From Methylomonas sp. (GTDB lineage Bacteria > Pseudomonadota > Gammaproteobacteria > Methylococcales > Methylomonadaceae): a DNA stretch of 52,746 bases. The notes beneath the pieces were generated by a model, which saw only the letters and a list, made by a program, of their open reading frames with translations, had not been told where the DNA came from and searched no databases. A program made the translations under genes and the position numbers. The stretch lies in assembly GCA_026988155.1 (NCBI GenBank), contig JALSLW010000050.1:1-52746 (forward strand), in the 5' to 3' direction. Of this stretch, positions 45,404-52,746 are shown piece by piece (the stretch's first letter is position 1; each line of letters opens with the position of its first letter).

Positions 45404-46759
45404 CTACATCCTCATGCCACGCATATTGCCTTTAATCCCCCGCATCATATTCGCCATATTGCCCTTAGCAAATTTCTTCATCATCTTCTGCATCATTTTA
45501 TGCTGCTTAAGAATCCGGTTAACATCCTGCAACTCCTGCCCACAGCCTGCGGCAATACGCTTTTTTCTATTTCCTTTGATTAAATCAGGGAACCGACGCT
45601 CCTGCAGCGTCATGGAGTTAATTACGGCAATTTGGCGAGCCAACATCTTATCATCAACCCCTTCTTTCACACCTTGAGGCACATTGCCCATGCCAGGCAA
45701 TTTATCCATCATAGCCCCAACACCTCCCATATTTTGCATTTGCAACAATTGATCTTTAAAATCATCCAGATTAAAGCTTTTCCCTTTGCTAATTTTTCTT
45801 GCAAGCTTATCTGCTTTTTTCTTATCAGCCTTTTGCTCAATCTCTTCAATAAGAGTAAGCATATCCCCCATACCTAAAATACGGGAAGCAACGCGGTCAG
45901 GATGAAAAGGCTCCAAAGCATCCGTCTTTTCGCCTGTACCAATAAATTTGATTGGCTTACCGGTAATATGCCTGATAGACAAGGCCGCGCCGCCACGCGC
46001 ATCACCATCAGCCTTAGTTAAGATAACACCGGTAAGAGGCAGAGCTTCATCGAATGCTTTCGCCGTATTGGCGGCATCCTGCCCCGTCATGCTATCAACA
46101 ACAAATAATGTTTCTACGGGGTCAATGGCGGCATGCAGCTCTTTGATCTCCCCCATCATCTCGTCATCAATATGCAGTCGGCCGGCAGTATCGACAATTA
46201 CCACATCCAAAAATTGCTTTTTAGCAGCATCAATCGCATTATTGGCAATATCTACAGGCTTTTGTGTAATATCACTGTCAAAAAACACCAGATCAAGATC
46301 ATTAGCCAATGTCTGCAACTGCTTAATCGCTGCAGGGCGATAAATATCGGCACTGACAACACCCACTTTTTTCTTTTTAGTCTGCTTTAGCCAGCGACCC
46401 AGCTTAGCAACCGTTGTTGTTTTACCCGCCCCCTGCAAGCCAGCCATCAGAACGATAGCTGGCGGATTTGCATTTAGGTTCAACTCTTCATTAGCCTCAC
46501 CCATCACCGAAACCAGTTCAGCCTGAACCAGTTTAATCAATGCCTGCCCTGGGTTTAGACTGCTCTGAACCTGTTTGCCTAATGCACCCTGCTTTACCTT
46601 TTCAACAAAATCAGTCACCACAGGCAAGGCAACATCAGCCTCAAGCAAAGCCATACGCACTTCACGCATAGTATCTTTAATATTGCTCTCGGTCAGCTTA
46701 CCCTGGCCTTTTAAATTTTTAAGCGTACTGCCTAAACGGTCGGTTAAATTATCAAACAT
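45404..46759 (-). CDS. ffh: Signal recognition particle protein Ffh
   Basis: Ffh is the GTPase and signal-sequence-binding subunit of SRP. The 451-residue protein has the N domain, G1 GLQGAGKTTTVAKLG (about 107-121), DIYRPAAIKQLQ, G3 DTAGRLHID (about 189-197), G4 TKADGDARGG (about 247-256) and a methionine-rich M domain (about 325-450) with the RNA-binding GCGQ...RILKQ region; the last residues include MRGIKGNMRGMRM. The length is normal. It is divergent from the YpjD-like gene, a common gammaproteobacterial pairing. Confidence 0.97.
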   Translation of the reverse strand: MFDNLTDRLGSTLKNLKGQGKLTESNIKDTMREVRMALLEADVALPVVTDFVEKVKQGALGKQVQSSLNPGQALIKLVQAELVSVMGEANEELNLNANPPAIVLMAGLQGAGKTTTVAKLGRWLKQTKKKKVGVVSADIYRPAAIKQLQTLANDLDLVFFDSDITQKPVDIANNAIDAAKKQFLDVVIVDTAGRLHIDDEMMGEIKELHAAIDPVETLFVVDSMTGQDAANTAKAFDEALPLTGVILTKADGDARGGAALSIRHITGKPIKFIGTGEKTDALEPFHPDRVASRILGMGDMLTLIEEIEQKADKKKADKLARKISKGKSFNLDDFKDQLLQMQNMGGVGAMMDKLPGMGNVPQGVKEGVDDKMLARQIAVINSMTLQERRFPDLIKGNRKKRIAAGCGQELQDVNRILKQHKMMQKMMKKFAKGNMANMMRGIKGNMRGMRM

Positions 46760-46949
46760 ATCTGCATCGTGTGTTGTGTTACTTTAAATAAGACATTTGC
46801 CCTATGCGAAATTAGCCCAATATATTACCATATGAAGTGACAATATACTCATTGTGGAGTTAGACAATTATAATTTAAGAAATTGCCTTGCGGTTAACAC
46901 AGGATTTTGGCTTAACAGAAGCATTAAAAACTTTAGGACACAAAAAATC

Positions 46950-47747
46950 ATGACCTCCACCACTCTTGGCATCATAAGTATCTGTGCATACATGACAGGC
47001 ACAGCTCTGCTACTGAAAGACACCCTCCAAAATACGCCCCATAAACTATCTTTAGCCCCCGTCTGGCTAGCCGTTTTTTTACATTTTGGCTACACTTTTA
47101 GCTTATTCACCGACCAGCAAAACCTTAACTTCAGCCTGTTCCACACCGCATCAATAATCTCATCTCTTGTTGCCCTGCTATTAATGCTTGCCACCCTCAG
47201 CAAACCAGTAGAAAAATTAGGCTTGGCAATTTTTCCGCTCGCCAGTATTTCACTGTTAATGACGTTGCTTATTTCTGAGCAAAAAAATGCCTTCTCAATT
47301 GATAGCTGGCAGATGGCTGTCCATATCCTCAGCTCTATCATCGCATTCAGCCTGCTAATGATAGCAGCCCTACAGGCAATACTTCTCGCCATACAGGAAC
47401 AGCAGCTTCGCAACCACCTGCCCAAACGTTTCATCCAGACACTTCCGCCATTACAGACTATGGAATCATTGCTATTTCAAATGATAGCGACCGGCATCCT
47501 ATTTTTAACAGTATCATTAATAAGCGGATTTATTTTTATAGACGACCTGTTTGCCCAGCATTTAGTTCACAAAACAATACTGTCCATTGTGGCCTGGATA
47601 ACCTTCTCAAGCTTACTGATCGGAAAAATTAAATATGGCTGGAGAGGACAGACAGCAGTCAAGTGGACTTTAGCGGGGTTTAGCTTATTACTGCTGGCTT
47701 ATTTTGGCAGCAAATTGGTCTTGGAAATAATTTTACAGAGAACATAG
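46950..47747 (+). CDS. CcsA/YpjD-family inner membrane protein
   Basis: The 265-residue protein (from ATG 46950; an upstream frame to 46854 is unlikely) has about eight membrane helices and belongs to the cytochrome c assembly (CcsA/HemX-like) family, by sequence and by its position beside ffh, where E. coli has ypjD. Histidines at conserved positions are seen in VFLHFGYTF, MAVHILSSIIAFSLLMIAALQAILLAIQ and HLVHKTILSIVAWITF, which may bind heme by analogy. The WGWR-type end appears as KYGWRGQTAVKWTLAGF. Its biochemical role is not established. Confidence 0.85.
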   Translation: MTSTTLGIISICAYMTGTALLLKDTLQNTPHKLSLAPVWLAVFLHFGYTFSLFTDQQNLNFSLFHTASIISSLVALLLMLATLSKPVEKLGLAIFPLASISLLMTLLISEQKNAFSIDSWQMAVHILSSIIAFSLLMIAALQAILLAIQEQQLRNHLPKRFIQTLPPLQTMESLLFQMIATGILFLTVSLISGFIFIDDLFAQHLVHKTILSIVAWITFSSLLIGKIKYGWRGQTAVKWTLAGFSLLLLAYFGSKLVLEIILQRT

Positions 47748-47796
47748 ATCGACAAGACTTAAAGCGACAATAAAAAAGTGGCTCTCCGACCCGGCA

Positions 47797-48096
47797 TCAA
47801 GAGGCCAGATAATTGCCAGCCTTGAGCTTTCCCTGACGCATTTTCCTTAGCTCCCCAGCAATATCAGTCCTATGCAGCGTAGCCGCTGCTACAATCTTCT
47901 GATTAAGGCGCTGCACTTCTAGCAGATCAGCTCTTTGCTGCTCCGAAAAAATAGCATCAGCGACAGCAAACAATTTCTTCAGCATCTTATCCTGGGTAGA
48001 CTGCATCTTCAGCAAATCGTCCCAGCGATTATCTATAACGGCCAGCATCATATCCTGAGTGTACATAAGCACATCCGACACCGCATCATCAGCCAT
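47797..48096 (-). CDS. fliT: Flagellar protein FliT-like chaperone
   Basis: FliT proteins are small helical chaperones for the filament cap FliD, and in enterobacteria they also modulate FlhDC. This 99-residue protein is all-helical, with a conserved acidic-tryptophan motif (NRWDDLLKMQSTQDKML, about 23-39) typical of FliT-like proteins. FliT sequences are poorly conserved, so the call leans on its position three bases after fliS. The C-terminal helix that binds FliD should be RTDIAGELRKMRQGKLKA. Confidence 0.75.
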   Translation of the reverse strand: MADDAVSDVLMYTQDMMLAVIDNRWDDLLKMQSTQDKMLKKLFAVADAIFSEQQRADLLEVQRLNQKIVAAATLHRTDIAGELRKMRQGKLKAGNYLAS

Positions 48097-48098
48097 AA

Positions 48099-48593
48099 TT
48101 AGACGGCATAAGCCTTTAACGCCCTATTGGCGCGCGTATTCACAGGTGAGGAGGCGCTAATAGCCGGGACTTCTTCAACCAGGTTTATTGGCTCAACAAT
48201 CTCCGCCGGTGCATTAATCGCATCCCAGGCAGTCTTAACCTCTAACAACAAGCTGCTGACTTCATTCAAAATAGCCTCGCTATTCTTTAAATTAGCAGTA
48301 ACTAGCTGACGGCCAATATATTCATATAAGGATTCCAGATTAACAGCCACTTCACCACCTTTATCCATATCCAGGCTTGCGCGCAAACCATTTACAATCT
48401 CAATAGTCTGGCCAATAAACTTGCCCTTTTCGGCGATATCCTGCCTCTGTATTGCGCCTTTAGCAAAAGCAATGCGCTTTAAGGCGCCTTCAAACAGCAT
48501 CTGAATCAGACGATGCGGATCAGCATACTCAATCTCAGAATTATATCCATAATCTTTATAGCTATTTAAAGCTGAATTCATTTTTGCACTCAT
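48099..48593 (-). CDS. fliS: Flagellin export chaperone FliS
   Basis: FliS binds the disordered end of flagellin before export. The family core is ALNSYKDYGYNSEIEYADPHRLIQMLFEGALKRIAFAKGAI (about 7-48) and NGLRASLDMDKGGEVAVNLESLYEYIGRQLVTANLKN (about 70-106). I chose ATG 48593 (164 residues), which has AGGTGA just upstream; in-frame starts at 48611 and TTG 48635 lack one. An extra C-terminal stretch of about 35 residues (from AINAPAEIV) goes beyond the usual fold. Confidence 0.93.
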   Translation of the reverse strand: MSAKMNSALNSYKDYGYNSEIEYADPHRLIQMLFEGALKRIAFAKGAIQRQDIAEKGKFIGQTIEIVNGLRASLDMDKGGEVAVNLESLYEYIGRQLVTANLKNSEAILNEVSSLLLEVKTAWDAINAPAEIVEPINLVEEVPAISASSPVNTRANRALKAYAV

Positions 48594-48750
48594 TGCATCA
48601 CCTATTTTCATACTAAATTTACTTGAACTAAACAAAGTATCGGCAAGAAAGCCAGGTTCTTTAACCTAAATTTTTTTAATTAAAAGAATAATTATAGTGC
48701 AATAAAGAAAAAACAGGAGGTATTGCAGAGGATTAAGAAAAACAAAATAC

Positions 48751-48780
48751 ATGTAGGCTGAGATCGATCTCAGCCTACAT
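48751..48780. terminator. Perfect 30-base palindrome between fliD and fliS
   Basis: The 15 bases ATGTAGGCTGAGATC are followed directly by their exact reverse complement, with no loop. It lies about 60 bases after the fliD stop on the minus strand and could slow or end transcription between fliD and fliS. The outer GTAGGCTG matches the REP-like repeats at 50256-50343. No T-run follows on the minus strand. Confidence 0.7.
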
Positions 48781-48839
48781 TCATCTTCTTCTTAAATTTA
48801 TTGATTGTGAGCCAGAATAGAAACTCAGGGGGGGGGAGC

Positions 48840-50219
48840 TTATTTTAAAATTCTTGGCCCAGGCAAGTTTTGCAATTGCTGAGCTAAAAATGCACCCGTA
48901 GAATTTAAATTGGCAACCAACGCATCCATTGCGCCAAATTGTTTACGGTACCTAGCCTCAATAGTGGCTAAGCGTTTGGAAAGATTGTCCCTATCAGACT
49001 CGACACCTTTAAGCCTCCCTTCAATTGACTTGGTTCTTGAACCCAATATGCCATTTGATTCTAAAAAACCGGTCAGCGTTTTGCCTATTTTTTTCGCCAA
49101 GCCATTTTCAGAAGAAAATAAATTAGCGATTGCATTAAAATCACTGGCTATTACCTCATCCAATTTAGATGAATCACTCTCAAGTATCCCTTCCTTATTA
49201 GTTTTAATGCCGATGGAAGCCAGGCTGGAAAAATTCAAGCCCTCCTCGTCTATTGCACTGGACATCGCATTTCTAATCTGCGATTTAATAGCTCTCAGAC
49301 CAGAGTCGCCCTGCAGCTGTCCAGCCTCTTTTGTATCAGGATTATAGCCGCCAAGATCAGTCATAATCTTATTCAAATCATTATAGGCTTTTACAAAATC
49401 AGATACCTTAGTCTTAATGCTTTCCTCATCCAGCTTTACCTCAAAAATCTCTGACTTCCCAGGCTCTGATGGTTTTTTTAAATCAAATGTAACGCCCGTA
49501 ATCACATCAGAAAACCGGTTTCTATTTCGGGTAACCAGCTGCCCATCAACCTTCATCTGGGCATCCTGTGCTGGCTGAATAGTCGTTAAATTGGCCGTAG
49601 CCAGCTGCGCCAAATCAAATCCATCAGCAGCATCGTCATCTGTCGCATCAATGCTGATAGTGTTTTCCGCCCCTACCTGACTGGATGTTAAAACCAGCTG
49701 ATAGCCATCATCTACATGAATGATTGAAGCCTTAATACCCGGATTGGCCGTATGCTCATTAATGGCATCCCTAATGCCCTCCAGCGACTTATTAGAATCG
49801 TCAACCGTAATATCAAAAGAAGAACTTCCTAATGAAATAGACAAAGACCCCGTTCCGATAGTCTCAGTTTTATCAGCAAAACCGGCAGAACGCACCTTTG
49901 CAGACTTGGCAAGAGACAGCACTTCAACATCATAACTGCCGACTGCCGCCGTAGTATTTACATTTATTTCATAAGGTGCAGACTCTGGCACATCAACCGT
50001 TCTCGCTTGAAATGCCGTCTTATTTGACAAGCCCTTTACCGCTGATTCAAACTCACTGAGCGCGCCTTTTAAAAGTGCAACCGCAGATAAATCCGCCTGA
50101 AAAACAGCTTCTTTTTTATTTAAACTCAGCGTTTTAGACGAACCTTCGGCTGCAACCAACTGAGTAACGATACTCTCTATATCAATCCCTGAACCAATTC
50201 CAGATGCTGAAATAGCCAT
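48840..50219 (-). CDS. fliD: Flagellar filament capping protein FliD
   Basis: FliD (HAP2) forms the cap under which flagellin folds. The 459-residue protein starts MAISASGIGSGIDIESIVTQLVAAEG, the conserved FliD N-terminus, and ends in coiled-coil (SKRLATIEARYRKQFGAMDALVANLNSTGAFLAQQL, about 413-448). FliD domain 2 is recognisable (SDFVKAYNDLNKIMTDLGGYN, about 272-292), and a hook-IN type motif (EGIRDAINEHTANPGIKASI) lies near 147-166. The ribosome binding site is weak. Upstream are two REP-like repeats and flaG. Confidence 0.95.
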   Translation of the reverse strand: MAISASGIGSGIDIESIVTQLVAAEGSSKTLSLNKKEAVFQADLSAVALLKGALSEFESAVKGLSNKTAFQARTVDVPESAPYEINVNTTAAVGSYDVEVLSLAKSAKVRSAGFADKTETIGTGSLSISLGSSSFDITVDDSNKSLEGIRDAINEHTANPGIKASIIHVDDGYQLVLTSSQVGAENTISIDATDDDAADGFDLAQLATANLTTIQPAQDAQMKVDGQLVTRNRNRFSDVITGVTFDLKKPSEPGKSEIFEVKLDEESIKTKVSDFVKAYNDLNKIMTDLGGYNPDTKEAGQLQGDSGLRAIKSQIRNAMSSAIDEEGLNFSSLASIGIKTNKEGILESDSSKLDEVIASDFNAIANLFSSENGLAKKIGKTLTGFLESNGILGSRTKSIEGRLKGVESDRDNLSKRLATIEARYRKQFGAMDALVANLNSTGAFLAQQLQNLPGPRILK

Positions 50220-50255
50220 AATATTGCCCTAATAAATTAAATGGGTGGTAATGCC

Positions 50256-50343
50256 GGGATTCTGCTATCGCTCCATCCCAGCCTACATTTTTTTAAACCA
50301 GCCCACAATCCGTAGGCTGGCGGTGAAGCAATAGCGCAACCCC
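50256..50343. repeat. REP-like inverted repeat, copy 1
   Basis: The left arm (50256-50289) contains TGCTATCGCTCCATCCC and AGCCTACATT; the right arm (50310-50343) contains CCGTAGGCTGG and AGCAATAGCGCAACCCC, its approximate reverse complement. The same words recur at 50395-50483, and in shortened form at 48751-48780 and 10700-10724, so this is a dispersed extragenic palindrome family. Confidence 0.6.
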
Positions 50344-50394
50344 AGCAAAATCACTTTCGTATCTTAAGCATAGACTATATAGAATAAAACAGTC

Positions 50395-50483
50395 GCCGCA
50401 TAGCGCAGCCCCATCACAAAAAATATTTTCCATTGCTTTTGTGATGCCGGAAATCCGCTACCGCTTCATCCCAGCCAACATTG
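50395..50483. repeat. REP-like inverted repeat, copy 2
   Basis: 50444-50483 is a direct repeat of 50251-50290 (both read ATGCCGG...CATCCCAGCC...ACATT, with a few changes). A perfect ten-base stem inside it, CATCACAAAA (50412-50421) with TTTTGTGATG (50437-50446), is flanked by partly pairing GCGCAGCCC and GGATGAAGCGGTAGCG on opposite strands. It lies just after the flaG stop on the minus strand. Confidence 0.6.
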
Positions 50484-50491
50484 TTTAATAA

Positions 50492-50908
50492 TTATGCTAT
50501 GGAGCTAAACAGGCTGGATATATTTGCATTATTTCCACTTTTTTCTTTTTCCATCATTCGCTTAGACAGCTCTAAAGCTTCTTCCGAAGGAAGCTGTCTA
50601 ATCACATCATTGGTATTGGCATCCCTGACCGTCACAATCTGCTTTCCCGTATCTTCATCAACAGAAAACTGAAGACTGCGCTGTACTGTCTGCACTTGGT
50701 CATTAAGATTTTTAACGACCTCATCCAAATCCTCCACCTTTTCGACAGAACCCTGTTCTTCCTTCGTTTCAGGCTGTTCAGCAGCACTCTTGGTCTCAGG
50801 CGACTGTTCATTACCTGTTTTATTTGATTTGACCAACGCAAGAAACCCCGGCGACTTCTGGTCACCAAGGCTAGCATTAACTCTCGGTGTATTATGGCTA
50901 ATTTCCAT
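50492..50908 (-). CDS. flaG: Flagellar protein FlaG
   Basis: FlaG-family proteins occur beside flagellin genes in polar flagellates and influence filament length. The 138-residue protein has a variable charged N-terminal half (rich in Glu, Lys, Gln; about 20-60) and the FlaG domain: VKNLNDQVQTVQRSLQFSVDEDTGKQIVTVRDANTNDVIRQLPSEEALELSKRM (about 65-118). I take ATG 50908, preceded by AAGGGGGG, over the GTG one codon upstream. It lies between fliC and fliD. Confidence 0.9.
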   Translation of the reverse strand: MEISHNTPRVNASLGDQKSPGFLALVKSNKTGNEQSPETKSAAEQPETKEEQGSVEKVEDLDEVVKNLNDQVQTVQRSLQFSVDEDTGKQIVTVRDANTNDVIRQLPSEEALELSKRMMEKEKSGNNANISSLFSSIA

Positions 50909-50942
50909 CACACCCCCCTTATCGTTTGTTTTGTTATGTAAA

Positions 50943-50971
50943 GGGCAGGTTCAATTTAACTTGACCCGCCC
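50943..50971 (-). terminator. Terminator hairpin after fliC
   Basis: GGGCAGGTTCAA (50943-50954) and TTGACCCGCCC (50961-50971) pair with one bulge around a six-base loop. On the minus strand the stem is followed by TTT. It is 16 bases after the fliC stop, so most transcripts probably end before flaG. Confidence 0.75.
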
Positions 50972-50986
50972 ATTTACTACTATTTA

Positions 50987-52501
50987 TTAACCCAATAAGC
51001 TCAATACACCCTGCGGCAAACTGTTAGCTTGCGACAGCATCGCTGTACCGGCTTGCTGCAGGATTTGAGACTTAGTCAAATTAGCAGTTTCAGCGGCAAA
51101 ATCAGCATCGCGAATTCGGCTACGGGCTGCACTTAAGTTTTCTGAGGTATTTTGCAGGTTAGTTACCGTATTTTCAAACCGGTTTTGTACCGCACCTAGG
51201 TTTGAACGGCTGCTATTGACCTGCTGTAACGCGGCATCAATTTGTTTAATCGCTGATTCAGCACCATCTCTTGTTTTAATAGACACACTGTCTATGCTTT
51301 TAGTAACATCTAGTGCTATATCCCCTGTATAGCCAAGCTTGGCCGCTTCTGTCAGAGATGTAGCGTCGCCAAATGATATTGTTTTAGCCGCACTTAATGT
51401 CACTTTTCCCTCAACAGCCTCCTCATCAGTAAATTCAGTACCTGTTGTAAGCCCTTTAACATTTGTAGCATTAAATCCCGTAGAACTGCCTGCATAGCTA
51501 GCCCCGGCATTAACAGCACCATCCGCAGTAGCATTTTCATCAACAGTAATATCTCGACCATCAGCAGCAGTCAGAGTCAGGTCATTGCCATCAACCGATG
51601 CCGCAACACCTGTTTTACTTGATTGCGCATTAATTGCATCTCTTATCTGTGTCACGCTTAACTCTTTTCCAACGCTTACATCTACTCCGCTGTAAATTGA
51701 TTCGCCATTAATTGATAAGTCATAAGTGTTGCCCGCAACTCCTCCAACTTTGCCTCCAGTAACAGTGGTAGTTATTTCTGTCTTAGCCATGGCTGATAGC
51801 CCTGTAATTCCCGCATCTTCAATTGCAGCGGCCTTTGCATAGGCAGAACTGTCATTTCTCCCATTTACAGATGATTCTGCAAAGTTAGCACTGCTGGAAA
51901 TGGTTTTTGTGTCACCATCGCCTATCTTAATGGTCATTCCAGCTGTTGTTGCTTCATTAGTAACAGTTGTCCCCTCCTTTTCAGCAATTGATCCCAGAGC
52001 AGATCCTTTGGCACTTCCAATTGAGACCTCAATATTTTGGCCCGCATTAGCACCTACTTGAAAGCTCGCACTGGAAAAAGAACCATCAATAATTTTCTGG
52101 CCGTTAAACTCGGTTGTTTTAGCAATTCGGTTAATCTCTTCCTGAATCTGCGTCACCTCATCCTGCAGTGCCTCTCTGTCACTTGCTGTATTAGTATCGT
52201 TTGCAGACTGTACAGAAAGTTCACGCATTCTTTGCAAAAGATCTGTTGTTTGAGTTAATGCACCCTCTGCAGTCTGTGCTAAAGAAATACCGTCATTGGC
52301 ATTTCTGGCGGCCTGGTTCAAACCTCTGATTTGACTCGTCATCCGTTCCGAAATAGCCAAACCCGCAGCATCGTCTTTTGCGCTGTTAATTCTTAAGCCC
52401 GTTGATAAACGCTGTAAAGAAGTAGTGACACTTTTTTGTGAAGAACCTAAATTCCTTTGTGAATTAAGGGATGCTACGTTTGTGTTAATAACTGAAGCCA
52501 T
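50987..52501 (-). CDS. fliC: Flagellin
   Basis: Flagellin is the filament subunit, exported and polymerised under FliD. The 504-residue protein has conserved D0/D1 ends: residues 1-140 ([52 protein letters not shown]) and about 410-504 ([27 protein letters not shown], ending [10 protein letters not shown]). The middle is low-complexity (Ala, Thr, Gly, Ser, Asp) and holds a flagellin hook-IN motif near 265-310 ([21 protein letters not shown]). It has no cysteine or tryptophan, as usual. AGGAG precedes the ATG, and a FliA-type promoter is upstream. Confidence 0.96.
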   Translation of the reverse strand: MASVINTNVASLNSQRNLGSSQKSVTTSLQRLSTGLRINSAKDDAAGLAISERMTSQIRGLNQAARNANDGISLAQTAEGALTQTTDLLQRMRELSVQSANDTNTASDREALQDEVTQIQEEINRIAKTTEFNGQKIIDGSFSSASFQVGANAGQNIEVSIGSAKGSALGSIAEKEGTTVTNEATTAGMTIKIGDGDTKTISSSANFAESSVNGRNDSSAYAKAAAIEDAGITGLSAMAKTEITTTVTGGKVGGVAGNTYDLSINGESIYSGVDVSVGKELSVTQIRDAINAQSSKTGVAASVDGNDLTLTAADGRDITVDENATADGAVNAGASYAGSSTGFNATNVKGLTTGTEFTDEEAVEGKVTLSAAKTISFGDATSLTEAAKLGYTGDIALDVTKSIDSVSIKTRDGAESAIKQIDAALQQVNSSRSNLGAVQNRFENTVTNLQNTSENLSAARSRIRDADFAAETANLTKSQILQQAGTAMLSQANSLPQGVLSLLG

Positions 52502-52590
52502 GGTATTTCTCCTAAATTAAAACCCGGAAACCCGGAAAATATTCTTTAAACTTTTTACAGAAAAACTTGATTTTCTGTTGCTTGCTTAGG

Positions 52591-52617
52591 TTAGCGACCG
52601 TGGTTTTAAAATCTTTA
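52591..52617 (-). promoter_or_regulatory. Sigma-28 (FliA) promoter of fliC
   Basis: Read on the minus strand, TAAAGATT (-35) and GTCGCTAA (-10) are 11 bases apart. The known FliA consensus is TAAAGTTT-N11-GCCGATAA; the match is seven and six of eight. It is about 90 bases upstream of the fliC start codon. Confidence 0.7.
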
Positions 52618-52746
52618 ATTTTTTTATATATTAATTTCCAAGTTTAAAACAATCGCTTTGTCATCATGGTTTATCGACCGAGACTTAACATTCTTAAGCT
52701 CTATTTTGAATATATGCCTTATATAAGAGGTATCAGGATTTCAGCG
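52618..52746. other. Window edge upstream of fliC
   Basis: No reading frame or RNA gene is supported here. A second partial FliA-like word (TTATCGAC at about 52668 on the plus strand) lacks a matching partner at 11 bases. Confidence 0.4.

Noticed and set aside
50437-50448. GG-N10-GC spacing on the minus strand upstream of fliD, as for a sigma-54 promoter
   Set aside because: It lies within a REP-like palindrome and lacks the rest of the -24/-12 consensus.
50251-50483. Possible CRISPR-like direct repeats
   Set aside because: Only two repeat units about 190 bp apart, each part of an inverted repeat; no regular spacers and no cas genes.
52666-52700. Second FliA-like motif upstream of fliC
   Set aside because: Only the TTATCGAC half fits; there is no matching -35 at 11 bases, whereas 52591-52617 fits both halves.

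Overview
The window is a stretch of housekeeping chromosome from a gammaproteobacterial methanotroph or close methylotroph, most likely of the order Methylococcales. Two things point there. Gene order is classically gammaproteobacterial (rpoN-hpf-rapZ beside lptB-lptA-lptC-kdsC-kdsD-yrbG, mlaFEDB-murA-hisGD, nadK-recN, minCDE, ffh-rpsP-rimM-trmD-rplS). In addition there is a tandem pair of genes for tetrahydromethanopterin-linked methylene dehydrogenase (MtdB type), the hallmark of H4MPT-dependent formaldehyde oxidation in methylotrophs. The DNA is AT-rich. No rRNA, tRNA, CRISPR array, prophage or intact insertion sequence was seen.

Layout. 1-450: no supported gene, but an integron attC-like site (67-129) and a 240-bp palindromic element. 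452-5833: PBP1B, then a divergent signalling pair (GGDEF/EAL protein and HDOD protein). 5936-10650: carboxynorspermidine decarboxylase, 5-formyl-THF cyclo-ligase and an NAD-type isocitrate dehydrogenase on the minus strand, divergent from the mtdB pair. 10793-13799: GacA/UvrY-type regulator, a TM-helix-repeat channel-like protein, a secreted dienelactone hydrolase. 14101-18542: waaA, hldD, then rplI-DUF2232-rpsR-rpsF. 18771-23527: nadK, recN, minCDE and a small winged-helix protein. 23764-32414: mgtE, rapZ, hpf, rpoN, the lpt/kds lipopolysaccharide block and a Ca2+/Na+ antiporter. 32677-39659: mlaFEDB, murA, hisG, hisD, hisC. 40077-42795: petABC (cytochrome bc1). 43371-46759: rplS-trmD-rimM-rpsP and ffh, with a CcsA/YpjD-like gene divergent. 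47797-52501: flagellar filament cluster fliC-flaG-fliD-fliS-fliT.

How the genes work together. Several blocks serve the envelope: Kdo synthesis (kdsD, kdsC), Kdo transfer (waaA), heptose supply (hldD), LPS export (lptABC), phospholipid trafficking (mla), peptidoglycan (murA, mrcB). The metabolic block 7056-10650 links C1 carriers (H4MPT and folate) with the TCA cycle. The flagellar block has a FliA-type promoter upstream of fliC.

The least ordinary feature is a set of palindromic repeats in the gaps, mostly at the 3' ends of genes. One family of about 160 bp is present three times (12848-13010, 13880-14041, 43214-43372); its terminal repeats contribute stop codons, and in one copy the last codons, of flanking genes. 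Three other families or singletons are at 211-450 and 38452-38521; 23584-23660; and 10700-10724, 48751-48780, 50256-50343 and 50395-50483. Also notable are the diverged mtdB pair with different cofactor-loop motifs, an mla operon without mlaC, and an rpoN block without ptsN. I did not find a clearly new multi-gene system; the repeats and the mtdB pair are the best candidates for follow-up.
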